A stretch of DNA of 51,179 nt from NCBI RefSeq assembly GCF_003470205.1, contig NZ_QWKP01000209.1, positions 1 through 51,179 of the forward strand, given 5' to 3'. Positions 43,428 through 51,179 of the stretch are shown here, one piece after another; position 1 is the first letter of the stretch, and every line of letters starts with the position of its first letter. The DNA comes from Cellulomonas rhizosphaerae. Lineage in GTDB: Bacteria; Actinomycetota; Actinomycetes; Actinomycetales; Cellulomonadaceae. The position numbers were made by a program, and so were the translations under genes. A model generated the notes under the pieces. It did not search any database. It had not been told where the DNA came from and saw only the letters and a program-made list of their open reading frames with translations.

Positions 43428-44435
43428 ACGAGCCCTCAGGGACCCCGGTCCGCGCCCCACGAGATCTCGGTCGTCATCCCGGTCTACAAGGGCGCCACGA
43501 CTCTCCCCCAGGTGGTCGCGGAGCTGGCCCCTCTCCAAGCCGGTTTCGAGACCCCCGACGGCAGCCAAGCCCGCCTGTCGGAGGTCCTGCTCGTGCACGA
43601 CCACGGTCCGGACGACTCGGCCGCGGTGATGCGCGCGCTGCAGGAGCGGTACCCGTGGGTGCGGACGCTCTGGCTCAGCCGGAACTACGGCCAGCACCCG
43701 GCCACCCTCGCGGGCATGGCGTCCAGCGGTGGCGACTGGGTCGTCACGATGGACGAGGACGGCCAGCACGACCCCGCGTACATCGGCGCGATGCTCGACG
43801 TCGCGCTGCGCGAGCAGTCGGCCGTGGTGTACGCGCTGCCCCTCAACGCGGCGCCGCACGGCGCGTTGCGCAACCTCGCCTCGAAGACGGCCAAGCGGAT
43901 CGTCGCCGTGGGCGTCGGGCAGAAGGACGTCGGCGCCTTCCAGAGCTTCCGGCTGATCCTCGGCGAGGCCGCACGCAGCACCGCGGCGTACGCCGGCGCG
44001 GGCGTCTACCTCGACGTCGCGCTCGGCTGGGTGGCCGGCGCGCCCGCGCAGTGCGGAGTCATGTCGCGCGAGGAAGGCGGGCGCAGCTCCGGCTACAGCA
44101 CGCGACGCCTGCTGTCGCACTTCTGGCGCATGGTCCTGTCCAGCGGCACCCGCGGCCTGCGGATCGTGAGCGCGCTCGGCGTGACCTTTGCCGGCGTCGG
44201 CCTCGTGTGGGCGATCGCGCTGGCGATCTCCCGCCTCGCGGGCGGTTCGCTGCCCGCAGGGTGGACGTCGATCATCGTCGTCGTGCTCGTCGGCACCGGC
44301 GCCGTGCTGTTCTCGCTCGGCGTCATCGCCGAGTACCTCGGGGTCGCGGTGAACCTCGCGCTCGGCAAGCCCCCGTACCTCCTGGTGAGCGACCCCGGCG
44401 CGGGCCCCCTCGGTCACCGTCCAGCAACGCGGTGA
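43425..44435 (+). CDS. GtrB/DPMS-like polyprenyl-phosphate glycosyltransferase (GT2)
   Basis: 336 residues. The N-terminal GT2 domain has ISVVIPVYKGATTLPQVV, VLLVHDHGPDDS, LSRNYGQHPATLAGM and the metal-binding VTMDEDGQHDPAY, the DPMS/GtrB/ArnC pattern. Two transmembrane helices at about 245-270 and 282-305 follow, as in bactoprenol-phosphate glucosyl- or mannosyltransferases. It would load a sugar on undecaprenyl-phosphate for use outside the membrane. GTG 43425 is a leaderless start. Its stop overlaps the next start (GTGA), coupling it to an epimerase gene that may make its donor sugar. Divergent from gtrA. Confidence 0.88.
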   Translation: MTSPQGPRSAPHEISVVIPVYKGATTLPQVVAELAPLQAGFETPDGSQARLSEVLLVHDHGPDDSAAVMRALQERYPWVRTLWLSRNYGQHPATLAGMASSGGDWVVTMDEDGQHDPAYIGAMLDVALREQSAVVYALPLNAAPHGALRNLASKTAKRIVAVGVGQKDVGAFQSFRLILGEAARSTAAYAGAGVYLDVALGWVAGAPAQCGVMSREEGGRSSGYSTRRLLSHFWRMVLSSGTRGLRIVSALGVTFAGVGLVWAIALAISRLAGGSLPAGWTSIIVVVLVGTGAVLFSLGVIAEYLGVAVNLALGKPPYLLVSDPGAGPLGHRPATR

Positions 44436-45373
44436 ACGCACGCGCGATCGTCGTCGTCGGCGGCGGCGGCCTCCTGGGTAGCGCGATCCGGGCCGAGGTC
44501 GGCTCTCGTGGCGGACGCTCGGTGCACCCGTCGGTGCCCTGGGGCACACCGGGTGCCGCGACGGCGATCGTCGGCGCCGCGCGGGCGGCAGCGGCCACGT
44601 CGGCCGACGGCTGGTCGCTGAGCTGGTGCGCCGGCCTTGGCGTCGCGGGCGCCGCGGCCGAGGACCTCGACACCGAAATCGCCACCATCCGGGCCGTCGT
44701 CGACGCCGTGCTCGCCGGTGACGCACCGGTGCCCAAGGCCGTATTCTTCGCTTCGTCCGCCGGCGCGACCTATGCGGGCAGCGTCTCGCCCCCGTTCACC
44801 GAGTGGAGTCCCACGACCCCCCTCGGCGACTACGGCGCCGCGAAGCTGCGCGCGGAGACCGAGCTGGCCCGGCTCGCGGCTGTGGCGCCCGTCCTCCTCG
44901 GACGCATCGCCAACCTCTACGGCCCCGGCCAGAACCTCGCCAAGAACCAGGGGCTCGTCTCCCGCCTGTGCCTGTCGAACACTCGGCAGCAGCCGATCGG
45001 CGTCTACGTCTCGCTCGACACGCTGCGTGACTACCTCTTCGTCGACGACTGCGCGGAGCTGGTCTGCGACGCAATGCAGCGCCTCGAGGAGACGTGGGCG
45101 GGCGCCGGGGCCGCGCCGGTAGTCAAGATCTTCGCCTCCCAGCAGGCCGTCTCGATCGCGCACCTGCTCGGCGAGTGCCGCCGCGTGTTCGGACGACGCG
45201 TCCTGGTCCGGATGGCCTCGTCGTCCCTCGCCAACCAGCAGGCGCGTGACCTGCGACTGCGTTCGGTCGTCTGGCCGGAGCTCGACCGCCGCCAGCTGAC
45301 CACGCTCGCGCACGGCATCCACGCGACGTCCGAGCAAGTCCGGCGGACGATCGCGGAAGGCCGCGGTGGCTGA
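44432..45373 (+). CDS. NAD-dependent epimerase/dehydratase
   Basis: 313 residues, extended short-chain dehydrogenase. VVVGGGGLLGSAI is at 7-19 (Gly-rich loop), FFASSAGATYAG at about 105-116, the catalytic Tyr134/Lys138 pair in YGAAK, and GRIANLYGPGQN, YVSLDTLRDYLFVDD later. Unlike the epimerase at 34970, the catalytic Tyr and Lys are both present. GTG 44432 overlaps the GtrB-like stop, so translation is coupled. It probably shapes the nucleotide sugar used by that glycosyltransferase; the exact substrate cannot be read. Confidence 0.85.
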   Translation: MNARAIVVVGGGGLLGSAIRAEVGSRGGRSVHPSVPWGTPGAATAIVGAARAAAATSADGWSLSWCAGLGVAGAAAEDLDTEIATIRAVVDAVLAGDAPVPKAVFFASSAGATYAGSVSPPFTEWSPTTPLGDYGAAKLRAETELARLAAVAPVLLGRIANLYGPGQNLAKNQGLVSRLCLSNTRQQPIGVYVSLDTLRDYLFVDDCAELVCDAMQRLEETWAGAGAAPVVKIFASQQAVSIAHLLGECRRVFGRRVLVRMASSSLANQQARDLRLRSVVWPELDRRQLTTLAHGIHATSEQVRRTIAEGRGG

Positions 45374-45398
45374 GGCCGGCGTCTCCCAGTGCCTCGAC

Positions 45399-45415
45399 TA
45401 CGCTCACCCATCGTG
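45399..45415 (+). promoter_or_regulatory. Leaderless promoter: TACGCT, eight bases, GTG start
   Basis: TACGCT (45399-45404), eight bases, GTG 45413. No Shine-Dalgarno sequence. The spacing is one to two bases longer than in the other leaderless starts. Confidence 0.45.
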
Positions 45416-47521
45416 ACCGAGCCCGCCGCACCCGCTCCTGCCGCGCTGCGCGATGCCGCTCGGGTACCCGGGGGACACGAGCGACGCAGCGAGCCGCAGC
45501 GTACGGACATCCAGGCGCTGCGCGCGTTCGCGGTGCTCGCCGTCGTCCTCTACCACCTGTGGCCGAACCGACTGACCGGCGGCTACATCGGCGTCGACGT
45601 CTTCTTCGTCATCAGCGGCTACCTCATCGGCGCACACCTCCTCCGGGAGCTCACGAGCCGCGGCAGCATCGCACTCGGCACGTTCTGGGCGCGACGCGCG
45701 AAGCGGCTCCTTCCGGCGTCGCTGCTCGTCCTCGCGCTCTCGGCGGTCGCTGTCGTCGTCTTGGTCCCGCGCAGCCTGTGGTCGCAGTTCCTCTCGGAGG
45801 TCGGTGCCTCCGCGCTCTACGTCGAGAACTGGCTGCTCGCACACGACGCCGTCGACTACCTTGCGTCGAGCAACTCGGCGTCACCCGTCCGGCACTACTG
45901 GACGCTGTCCGTCGAGGAGCAGTTCTACGTCGGACTCCCGCTCCTGCTGCTCGCTTCGGCCTGGCTCGCGCACCGGCACCGCGCACGCCTCGTCCAGCGG
46001 GTCCGGGTCACGCTCGGCGCTGCGGTGCTCGCGTCGTTCGTGTACTCGGTCGTGCTCATGGCATCGACGCCGTCAGTGGCGTACTTCTCGACCCTGACCC
46101 GCGCGTGGGAGTTCGGGGCGGGCGCACTCCTGGCGACCTATCCCCTACGGCGGCGTCTGCCGTGGCGGCCGATCGTGCCATGGATCGGAGTCGCGCTCCT
46201 CGTCGCGACCTGCCTGGCGTTCGACGCCGAGACACCGTTCCCCGGGGCAACCGCGCTGCTCCCGGTAGCAGGCGCGGTCGTCGCCATCGCCTCGGGCGAT
46301 GGCACAAGCCTCGCCCGGCTCGGCGCATGGCGCCCGGTCGCCCTTATCGGTGAGACGTCGTACGGCGCTTACCTGTGGCACTGGCCGCTCATCGTCCTCT
46401 TGCCCTTCGTGACCGGGCACCGGCTAGGAACCCTGGACAAGCTGACGCTCCTCCTGGCGACGTTCTTGCTGGCCGCACTGTCGACGTACCTCGTCGAGAA
46501 CCCGGTGCGGTTCCGCCTGCTCGGCTCGGCGTGCCCCCGCGTCGTGGGCCTCTGGACGCTCGCTGGAATGGCGTTCGTCCTCGTCCTCGTGGTGGTGCCG
46601 CTGCGCTGGAACGATGCCCAGATGGCACGAGACGCCGCGGCCATCGCCGCCGCGTCCGACCCCAGCAACCCGTGCTTCGGCGCCGGGGCGCTGCTCAACG
46701 AGACGTGTGCTGACGCACCTTCCCCTGCGGTCCTCGCACCGGACCCGACGGCCCTCGATGGCGACGACAGCAACCGTGCGGAGTGCTTCACGTCGCGCGG
46801 CGACGCGACGTTCCGAGTCTGCCCGCTCGGCCCGGCGACCTACTCGAGGCACATCCTGGCGGTCGGCGACTCGCACAACAACACCCTCATCGCGGCGTAC
46901 GAACGGATCGCCGAAGAGCGCGGGTGGCGCATCGACGTGGCCGGTCGCGGCGGCTGCTATTGGACCGCGGCCGAGCAGGTCGTCGACAACCCGTCGACGA
47001 GCGACGCATGCCGGTCCTGGCGGACGTCGGCCGCTGAGCACATCGCCGCGGCCACCGATCTCGACGCCATCATCGTCACGAACTCACGCATGGGCCCGCC
47101 GGTCGAGGACGTGCCCGGCAAGTCGCTCGAGCAGGCCACCGCCGACGGAATGGTCGCGGCGTGGGACGCCCGGCCGGATCCAGTCGCGACGCCGGTGATC
47201 GCGATCGGCGACAACCCCGGGGTCACGTCGACAACAATCCCGTGCGTGGAGAAGTACGGTCTCGCAGCCGCGACGCGATGCGTCATCCCGCTCGACGCCG
47301 CAACACGTGACGCCGATGCGCAAGAGCTGGCGGCGACGTCCGGCAAGAACGCACACTTCGTAGACACGACGCGCCTCTACTGCACGCCGGACGGGTGCCC
47401 CGCAGTCGTGGGCGGCGTGATCGTCTACCGCGACGTGACGAGTCACCTCACGGCGACCTACGCGAGGACCGTCGCAGACTACCTCGGCAACCAGATCGAG
47501 GCAGTGCTAACGGCAGGGTGA
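45413..47521 (+). CDS. OafA/YrhL-type acyltransferase with C-terminal SGNH domain
   Basis: 702 residues. About eleven membrane helices in residues ~35-395 carry the acyltransferase-3 signatures: DIQALRAFAVLAVVLYH with the catalytic His, GGYIGVDVFFVISGYLI and YWTLSVEEQFY. The periplasmic SGNH hydrolase-like domain has AVGDSHNNT (Gly485-Asp-Ser487-His) and a terminal YRDVTSHLTATYA holding the Asp/His pair. OafA/OatA proteins move acetyl from the cytoplasm to surface glycans or peptidoglycan through this SGNH domain. Start at GTG 45413 is set by the leaderless promoter; upstream codons in frame have no ribosome site. It could acetylate rhamnose or other residues of the wall polymer. Its stop is 3 bases from that of the convergent GT2. 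Confidence 0.9.
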   Translation: MTEPAAPAPAALRDAARVPGGHERRSEPQRTDIQALRAFAVLAVVLYHLWPNRLTGGYIGVDVFFVISGYLIGAHLLRELTSRGSIALGTFWARRAKRLLPASLLVLALSAVAVVVLVPRSLWSQFLSEVGASALYVENWLLAHDAVDYLASSNSASPVRHYWTLSVEEQFYVGLPLLLLASAWLAHRHRARLVQRVRVTLGAAVLASFVYSVVLMASTPSVAYFSTLTRAWEFGAGALLATYPLRRRLPWRPIVPWIGVALLVATCLAFDAETPFPGATALLPVAGAVVAIASGDGTSLARLGAWRPVALIGETSYGAYLWHWPLIVLLPFVTGHRLGTLDKLTLLLATFLLAALSTYLVENPVRFRLLGSACPRVVGLWTLAGMAFVLVLVVVPLRWNDAQMARDAAAIAAASDPSNPCFGAGALLNETCADAPSPAVLAPDPTALDGDDSNRAECFTSRGDATFRVCPLGPATYSRHILAVGDSHNNTLIAAYERIAEERGWRIDVAGRGGCYWTAAEQVVDNPSTSDACRSWRTSAAEHIAAATDLDAIIVTNSRMGPPVEDVPGKSLEQATADGMVAAWDARPDPVATPVIAIGDNPGVTSTTIPCVEKYGLAAATRCVIPLDAATRDADAQELAATSGKNAHFVDTTRLYCTPDGCPAVVGGVIVYRDVTSHLTATYARTVADYLGNQIEAVLTAG

Positions 47522-47524
47522 CGC

Positions 47525-48529
47525 TTACCGCCCCCGCAGGAACCCGCTCCCCCATGCCATGTGCATGACTGAGAGCACCGCGGGCAGCCGCAGCACGGCC
47601 GCAGGCCGCAGGTCACGTGCAGCGCTGATCGCCGTCGCGACGACGGCGAGCAGGTAGACCGCGGGGACGACGAGCAGCAGGGCGAGTACGGGCGCACCGA
47701 GCGCGACCCCGAGGACGGCACCGACCACGCTGAGGGCGATCGCAACCACGGCGACCGGCGGTGCCAGGTACCGCGGCGAGGCGGTCTGCGGGTAGCGCCG
47801 GACGACCTCCCGCCGCCACTGCCCGGTCTTGTAGAACTGGGCGGCCAGCGCCCGGAACGAGGCGCGCGGGCGGTACTCGACCCGCATCCTGGGGGTGAAC
47901 CACACCACCGCGCCGCTCGTGCGCAGGCGCAGGTTCAGCTCCCAGTCCTGTGCGCGCGACCAGTGCTCGTCGTAGCCGCCGAGGCGCTCGAAGACAGCCC
48001 GCCGGAAGGCGCCGAGGTACACCGTCTCGGCCTCCCCCTCCGTGCCGCCGGTGTGGAACCGGCCACCGCCGAGGCCCACGGGGTGCGACATCGCGTATGC
48101 GACGGCCTCCTGCATCGGCCCGTTGCCGAGCGGCACCATCATCCCTCCGACGTTGTCCGCGCCGGTCCGCTCGAGGGTGTCGACGGCAGTGCGCACGTAG
48201 TCGACAGGCAGCTCTGCGTGGCCGTCGGTGCGGATCAGGTAAGTACTCGCGGGCTGCGCCTCGATGCCGGCGCGGGTGGCGATGTTGAGCCCCTGGGGCG
48301 TCAGGCCCGTCGGGTTGACGACGACCACGACGCGAGGGTCCTGGGCGGCGAGCTCGGCCGCTATCGCCTCCGTCGCGTCGTCGGACGGACCGACGGCGAG
48401 GGCGAACACCATGGGACCGGGGTAGTCCTGCGCAAGCACTGCACCGACCGCCGCCCGCAGGTCGCGCTCCTCGTTGCGAACCGTGGCGAACACGACGACC
48501 GGAGGGCGGGTGGAGCGAGGCGCGGGCAC
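47525..48529 (-). CDS. Membrane-anchored family 2 glycosyltransferase (ExoA-like)
   Basis: 334 residues. The GT2 domain opens VVVFATVRNEERDLRAAVGAVLAQDYPG and has a TPQGLNIATRAG segment, then the LIRTDGHAELP metal site with His after Gly as in ExoA. GGTEGEAETVYLGAFRRAVFERLGGYDE and WSRAQDWELNLRLRTSG follow. Three C-terminal hydrophobic helices (about 250-310) anchor it in the membrane. ExoA-like enzymes build exopolysaccharide repeats on lipid carriers. GTG 48529 is a leaderless start (TATTCT at 48541-48536). It is encoded 41 bases downstream of galE on the same strand, with its own promoter. Confidence 0.87.
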   Translation of the reverse strand: MPAPRSTRPPVVVFATVRNEERDLRAAVGAVLAQDYPGPMVFALAVGPSDDATEAIAAELAAQDPRVVVVVNPTGLTPQGLNIATRAGIEAQPASTYLIRTDGHAELPVDYVRTAVDTLERTGADNVGGMMVPLGNGPMQEAVAYAMSHPVGLGGGRFHTGGTEGEAETVYLGAFRRAVFERLGGYDEHWSRAQDWELNLRLRTSGAVVWFTPRMRVEYRPRASFRALAAQFYKTGQWRREVVRRYPQTASPRYLAPPVAVVAIALSVVGAVLGVALGAPVLALLLVVPAVYLLAVVATAISAARDLRPAAVLRLPAVLSVMHMAWGSGFLRGR

Positions 48530-48541
48530 GCGCGAAGAATA
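48527..48541 (-). promoter_or_regulatory. Leaderless promoter: TATTCT, six bases, GTG start
   Basis: Minus-strand TATTCT (48541-48536), six bases, GTG 48529. A weak TTCGAG lies 19 bases upstream. No Shine-Dalgarno sequence. Confidence 0.6.
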
Positions 48542-48570
48542 GGCCACTCCGCCGTGGCGGCTCGAATCGG

Positions 48571-49572
48571 TCAGACGGCGGCCCGGATCGGCTCGACGCC
48601 CGACTCGCGCTGCGACACCCAGGCCTGCCAGGCCGAGCCGACGATGTCGTCCAGCCCGTGGCGCGGCTCCCAGCCGAGCTCCGTCCGGAGGCGCTGCGCG
48701 GTCGCGACGAGGACGGCCGGGTCCCCCAGGCGCCTGGCGACGACGCGCGGCTCGATCGCGTTGCCGGTCACCGCGGCGATCGCGGCGAGCATCTCGGCGA
48801 CGGACACGCCGCGCCCCGTGGCCACGTCGAAGGTGTCGTATCGACGGTCGTCGCGCTCGAGGTCGTTGAGCGCGGCAACGTGCGCGTCGGCGAGGTCGGC
48901 GACGTGGACGTAGTCCCGCACGCACGTCCCGTCCGGCGTCGGGTAGTCGTCGCCGAAGACGACGGGCGCCTCCCTGGCCTCGAGGCGGTCGAGCACCAAC
49001 GTCATGAGGTTCAGGACGGCTGGGTCGCCGAGGTCGTGGTGCCCGGCGCCCGCAACGTTGAAGTACCGCAGCGAGACCTGCCGCAGGCCCCACGCACGCG
49101 CGGCGTCCCGGACCATCCACTCGCCGACGGCCTTCGTCTGGCCGTAGGGGTTGATCGGCGCCACCGGGGTGTCCTCGGTGACGACGCCGCCGACGGGCTC
49201 GCCGTACACGGCCGCCGACGATGAGAAGACGAGGCGGTCGCAGCCGACGGCCCGGGCCGCCTCGAGCACCGTCCCCAGGCCTCCGACGTTCTGCCGGAAG
49301 TACCACTCTGGTCGAGCGACCGACTCGCCGACCTGCTTCTTCGCGGCGAGGTGGATGATCCCGGTCGCCCTGTGCTGGTCGAGCACGGCGGCGAGACGGT
49401 TGGTCGCGTCCGACGCCGCGAGGTCCAGGCGATGCAGCGGATGGGCCCGGACACGACCGGCGCTCGACGTCGAGAGGTCGTCGACGACGACGACGTCCTT
49501 TCCCGCGTCGGCCAGTGCGCGCACGACATGGGCCCCGATGTACCCGGCTCCGCCGGTCACGATGATCGTCAC
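48571..49572 (-). CDS. galE: UDP-glucose 4-epimerase GalE
   Basis: 333 residues, interconverts UDP-glucose and UDP-galactose. TGGAGYIG is at 6-13, FSSSAAVYGEP at about 116-126, and the catalytic Tyr143/Lys147 in PYGQTK; RYFNVAGAG and YPTPDGTCVRDYVHV(A)DLADAH are the canonical GalE blocks. GTG 49572 is a leaderless start six bases after TAGGGT. It is divergent from the LCP gene with a 144-base gap holding two back-to-back leaderless promoters. It supplies galactose for wall polymer or for Leloir metabolism. Confidence 0.93.
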   Translation of the reverse strand: MTIIVTGGAGYIGAHVVRALADAGKDVVVVDDLSTSSAGRVRAHPLHRLDLAASDATNRLAAVLDQHRATGIIHLAAKKQVGESVARPEWYFRQNVGGLGTVLEAARAVGCDRLVFSSSAAVYGEPVGGVVTEDTPVAPINPYGQTKAVGEWMVRDAARAWGLRQVSLRYFNVAGAGHHDLGDPAVLNLMTLVLDRLEAREAPVVFGDDYPTPDGTCVRDYVHVADLADAHVAALNDLERDDRRYDTFDVATGRGVSVAEMLAAIAAVTGNAIEPRVVARRLGDPAVLVATAQRLRTELGWEPRHGLDDIVGSAWQAWVSQRESGVEPIRAAV

Positions 49573-49584
49573 GCCGCCACCCTA
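49570..49584 (-). promoter_or_regulatory. Leaderless promoter: TAGGGT, six bases, GTG start
   Basis: Minus-strand TAGGGT (49584-49579), six bases (GGCGGC), GTG 49572. No Shine-Dalgarno sequence other than this GC-rich spacer. Confidence 0.6.
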
Positions 49585-49703
49585 GGACCGGGTCGCGCCC
49601 AGCAGCAGCGCGCCCGGGCGCCGACCCCCGGATGTGTGCTCATCTGCACAGATCCTCCACCACGCGCCCCCGCCGAGTCCGCCGGTCGCGCAATGACGGA
49701 ACC

Positions 49704-49719
49704 TAGGATTCACGACGTG
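49704..49719 (+). promoter_or_regulatory. Leaderless promoter: TAGGAT, seven bases, GTG start
   Basis: TAGGAT (49704-49709), seven bases, GTG 49717. An in-frame ATG at 49693 precedes the box and would not be on this transcript. Confidence 0.6.
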
Positions 49720-50964
49720 ACAGTCCGCCACGCCACGTCCGCCCGCGCCCGCACGGCGCGCCACTCGCGCGCCACGACGCACCGAACTCGCACGGCTCTG
49801 CGCGGCACCGCGATCGCGGCGACCGCGCTGCTCGCGTTCGGCGTCGGCACCGCGGCGGCGACCTACACGCGCATCAGCGGCAACGTCAACCACGCGGACA
49901 TCAGCGCGCTCGTCGGGGACGAGCCTCGCCCGACGAAGTCGTCGAACCCCGAGGACCCCAACGCTGGCAAGGACGTCAACATCCTGCTGCTCGGCTCGGA
50001 CCAGCGCGACGGCGAGAACGGCGAGATCGGTGGAGACGTCACCGCCGGCATGCGCTCGGACACGACGATCGTCCTGCACATCTCTGCGGACCGCTCGCGC
50101 GTGGAAGCCATCTCCATCCCCCGTGACTCGATGGTCGAGATCCCGTCGTGCAAGCTGTCGAACGGCAAGCGGACCGGCGCGACGTTCGGCATGTTCAACT
50201 CCGCGTTTGCTCTCGGCTGGGACCAGGGCGGCGACATCGCCTCGGCCGCGGGCTGCACGTGGAGGACGGTCGAGAAGAACACCGGTGTCCACATCGACCA
50301 CTCCGTCGTCGTGGACTTCGCGGGATTCGAGAAGATGGTGAACTCGCTGGGCGGTGTCCCGATCTGCATCCCGAACGAGATGATCGCCAAGAAGGCGAAG
50401 CTGCACCTGCAGGCGGGCAACCAGACCCTGAACGGCAAGGAGGCGCTCGGGTTCGCCCGTGCGCGCACCGGAACCGGCGTCGGGGACGGCTCGGACACCA
50501 ACCGCATCGGCCGTCAGCAGCAGCTGATCGCCGCGATGGTCAAGGCGATCCTCAGCAAGAACGTCCTGACCGATGCGGGCCAGCTGCTCAGCCTGCTGGG
50601 TTCGGCCACGAGCTCGGTGACGACCGACAGCGACTTCAGCCTGACCGACATGGCCGGGCTCGCCTACACGATGCGGGACATCCGCGGTGGCAACATCACC
50701 TTCATGACGATTCCGTGGGGTGCCTACCCGGCCGACCACAACCGCGTGCAGTGGACCGCCGAGGCCGCGACCGTGTGGGACCGGCTCGCCAAGGACAAGC
50801 CGCTGGACGGCGAGTCGAAGCCGACCCCGTCGAAGACCTCGTCCGCGACGCCCGGCGCGACGTCGCCCTCGACGCCCAAGGCGACCCCGACGCCGACCGA
50901 GTCCAAGCAGGCGGGTCGCGAGGCGTTCAACCTCGACGACAGCACCGCCTCCTGCTCCGCCTGA
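49717..50964 (+). CDS. LytR-CpsA-Psr (LCP) family wall-polymer ligase
   Basis: 415 residues. An Arg-rich cytoplasmic tail (~1-30), one membrane helix (TAIAATALLAFGVGTAAATY, ~32-51), then the LCP domain: ILLLGSDQRDG, AGMRSDTTIVLHI, AISIPRDSMVEI and GFARARTGTG carry the Asp and Arg residues that bind polyprenyl-pyrophosphate. LCP proteins move lipid-linked polymers such as teichoic acid or arabinogalactan to peptidoglycan outside the cell, so this is the natural last step of this locus. Several cysteines (SCKLS, GCTW, ICIPN, SCSA) could pair. The C-terminal ~50 residues are a Pro/Thr/Ser tail. The leaderless GTG 49717 is preferred over ATG 49693. The next gene starts 10 bases after the stop. 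Confidence 0.93.
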   Translation: MTVRHATSARARTARHSRATTHRTRTALRGTAIAATALLAFGVGTAAATYTRISGNVNHADISALVGDEPRPTKSSNPEDPNAGKDVNILLLGSDQRDGENGEIGGDVTAGMRSDTTIVLHISADRSRVEAISIPRDSMVEIPSCKLSNGKRTGATFGMFNSAFALGWDQGGDIASAAGCTWRTVEKNTGVHIDHSVVVDFAGFEKMVNSLGGVPICIPNEMIAKKAKLHLQAGNQTLNGKEALGFARARTGTGVGDGSDTNRIGRQQQLIAAMVKAILSKNVLTDAGQLLSLLGSATSSVTTDSDFSLTDMAGLAYTMRDIRGGNITFMTIPWGAYPADHNRVQWTAEAATVWDRLAKDKPLDGESKPTPSKTSSATPGATSPSTPKATPTPTESKQAGREAFNLDDSTASCSA

Positions 50965-50974
50965 CGGGAGACCC

Positions 50975-51179
50975 GTGACCCCGGACCAACCGCGCCGCAC
51001 CGCGCCGCCGAGCTTCGCTCCCGGCGCGCGGGTCGACCGACCCGCCGACGAGGCCGAGCCCGTGGTCGTGGGGCAGCAGCCCGACGCGACGCGCGTCCTG
51101 CCGACGACGCCGCCGCGTACCCCGTCGAGCCGTCCCGCCGCGCCCCGCGCCACCCCGCCGCGCGGCGCGGCGAGCGTGC
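50975..51179 (+). CDS. Start of an unidentified gene with Pro/Arg-rich N-terminus (cut by window edge)
   Basis: GTG 50975 has GGGAG at 50966-50970 and opens a frame that runs off the right edge; 68 codons are visible. The peptide is rich in Pro, Ala and Arg (PRRTAPPSFAPG, then TTPPRTPSSRPAAP) with no membrane segment yet. Such disordered cytoplasmic tails often precede the helix of a second LCP protein in actinobacteria, and it follows the LCP gene after 10 bases, so it is probably co-transcribed. The family cannot be confirmed from this part. Confidence 0.6.
   Translation, partial: MTPDQPRRTAPPSFAPGARVDRPADEAEPVVVGQQPDATRVLPTTPPRTPSSRPAAPRATPPRGAASV

Noticed and set aside
43100-44431. Epimerase frame extended upstream across the GtrB-like gene
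   Set aside because: The upstream portion is a shadow of the GtrB-like GT2; the GTGA overlap at 44432 marks the real start.
47525-49306. GT2 reading frame extended upstream through galE
   Set aside because: The added part overlaps galE out of frame and is Arg/Gly-rich; a leaderless GTG at 48529 gives a complete GT2 protein.

Overview
The window is high-GC DNA (roughly 70% by eye) with GTG/TTG starts, dense coding and many start codons that directly follow a TANNNT box. This points to an actinobacterium. The wall-polymer genes, LGFP/CHAP and SpoIID secreted proteins and two possible sigma28-type promoters fit a motile member of the Micrococcales (Cellulomonadaceae-like). The genus is inference. 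I see no rRNA, tRNA, CRISPR array, transposase or phage gene.

Layout. (a) 1-2986, minus strand: three tandem paralogous secreted Ig-like proteins, the first cut by the window edge. (b) 3104-9250: dTDP-rhamnose genes rmlA, rmlD and rmlC, a GT61 glycosyltransferase, and a TagGH/Wzm-Wzt-type polysaccharide ABC exporter. (c) 9333-16034, plus strand: a secreted SpoIID-like protein, a fused cytidylyltransferase-reductase that should make CDP-ribitol, a polysaccharide pyruvyl transferase, and a membrane-fused CDP-glycerol/ribitol phosphotransferase. (d) 16025-24270: a secreted FN3-EEP phosphoesterase, GT2 and GT4 glycosyltransferases, two coupled CDP-polyol phosphotransferases and a membrane acyltransferase. 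(e) 24288-32875: cell-surface proteins (CHAP, a second SpoIID, an Amidase_2 protein, a repeat-rich lysine-rich protein) with rmlB on the minus strand. (f) 32930-39850: two large glycosyltransferases, one of 1309 residues with four catalytic-type domains, around an epimerase that lacks the usual YxxxK lysine. (g) 40138-45373: a GT-C mannosyltransferase-like protein, GtrA, a GtrB/DPMS-like GT2, another GT2 and an epimerase. (h) 45413-51179: an OafA-type acyltransferase with SGNH domain, an ExoA-like GT2, galE, an LCP-family ligase and the start of the next gene.

Together these genes read as one locus for a complex wall glycopolymer of the teichoic acid type. Nucleotide precursors (dTDP-rhamnose, UDP-galactose, CDP-ribitol) feed cytoplasmic glycosyltransferases and polyol-phosphate transferases. 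The ABC exporter moves the lipid-linked chain out. A GtrA/GtrB/GT-C set and two acyltransferases may decorate it outside, and the LCP protein would attach it to peptidoglycan. The interspersed SpoIID, CHAP, amidase and basic Ig/FN3 proteins would work in the same wall space. Polymer identity is inference, since no product can be read from sequence alone.

The regulatory picture is unusually readable. Seven genes begin with GTG placed 6-8 bases after a TANNNT box and have no Shine-Dalgarno sequence (leaderless starts). Two Ig-like genes share a CTCAAG-N16-CCGATT element at the same distance from their ATG. Several convergent gene pairs overlap at their 3' ends.
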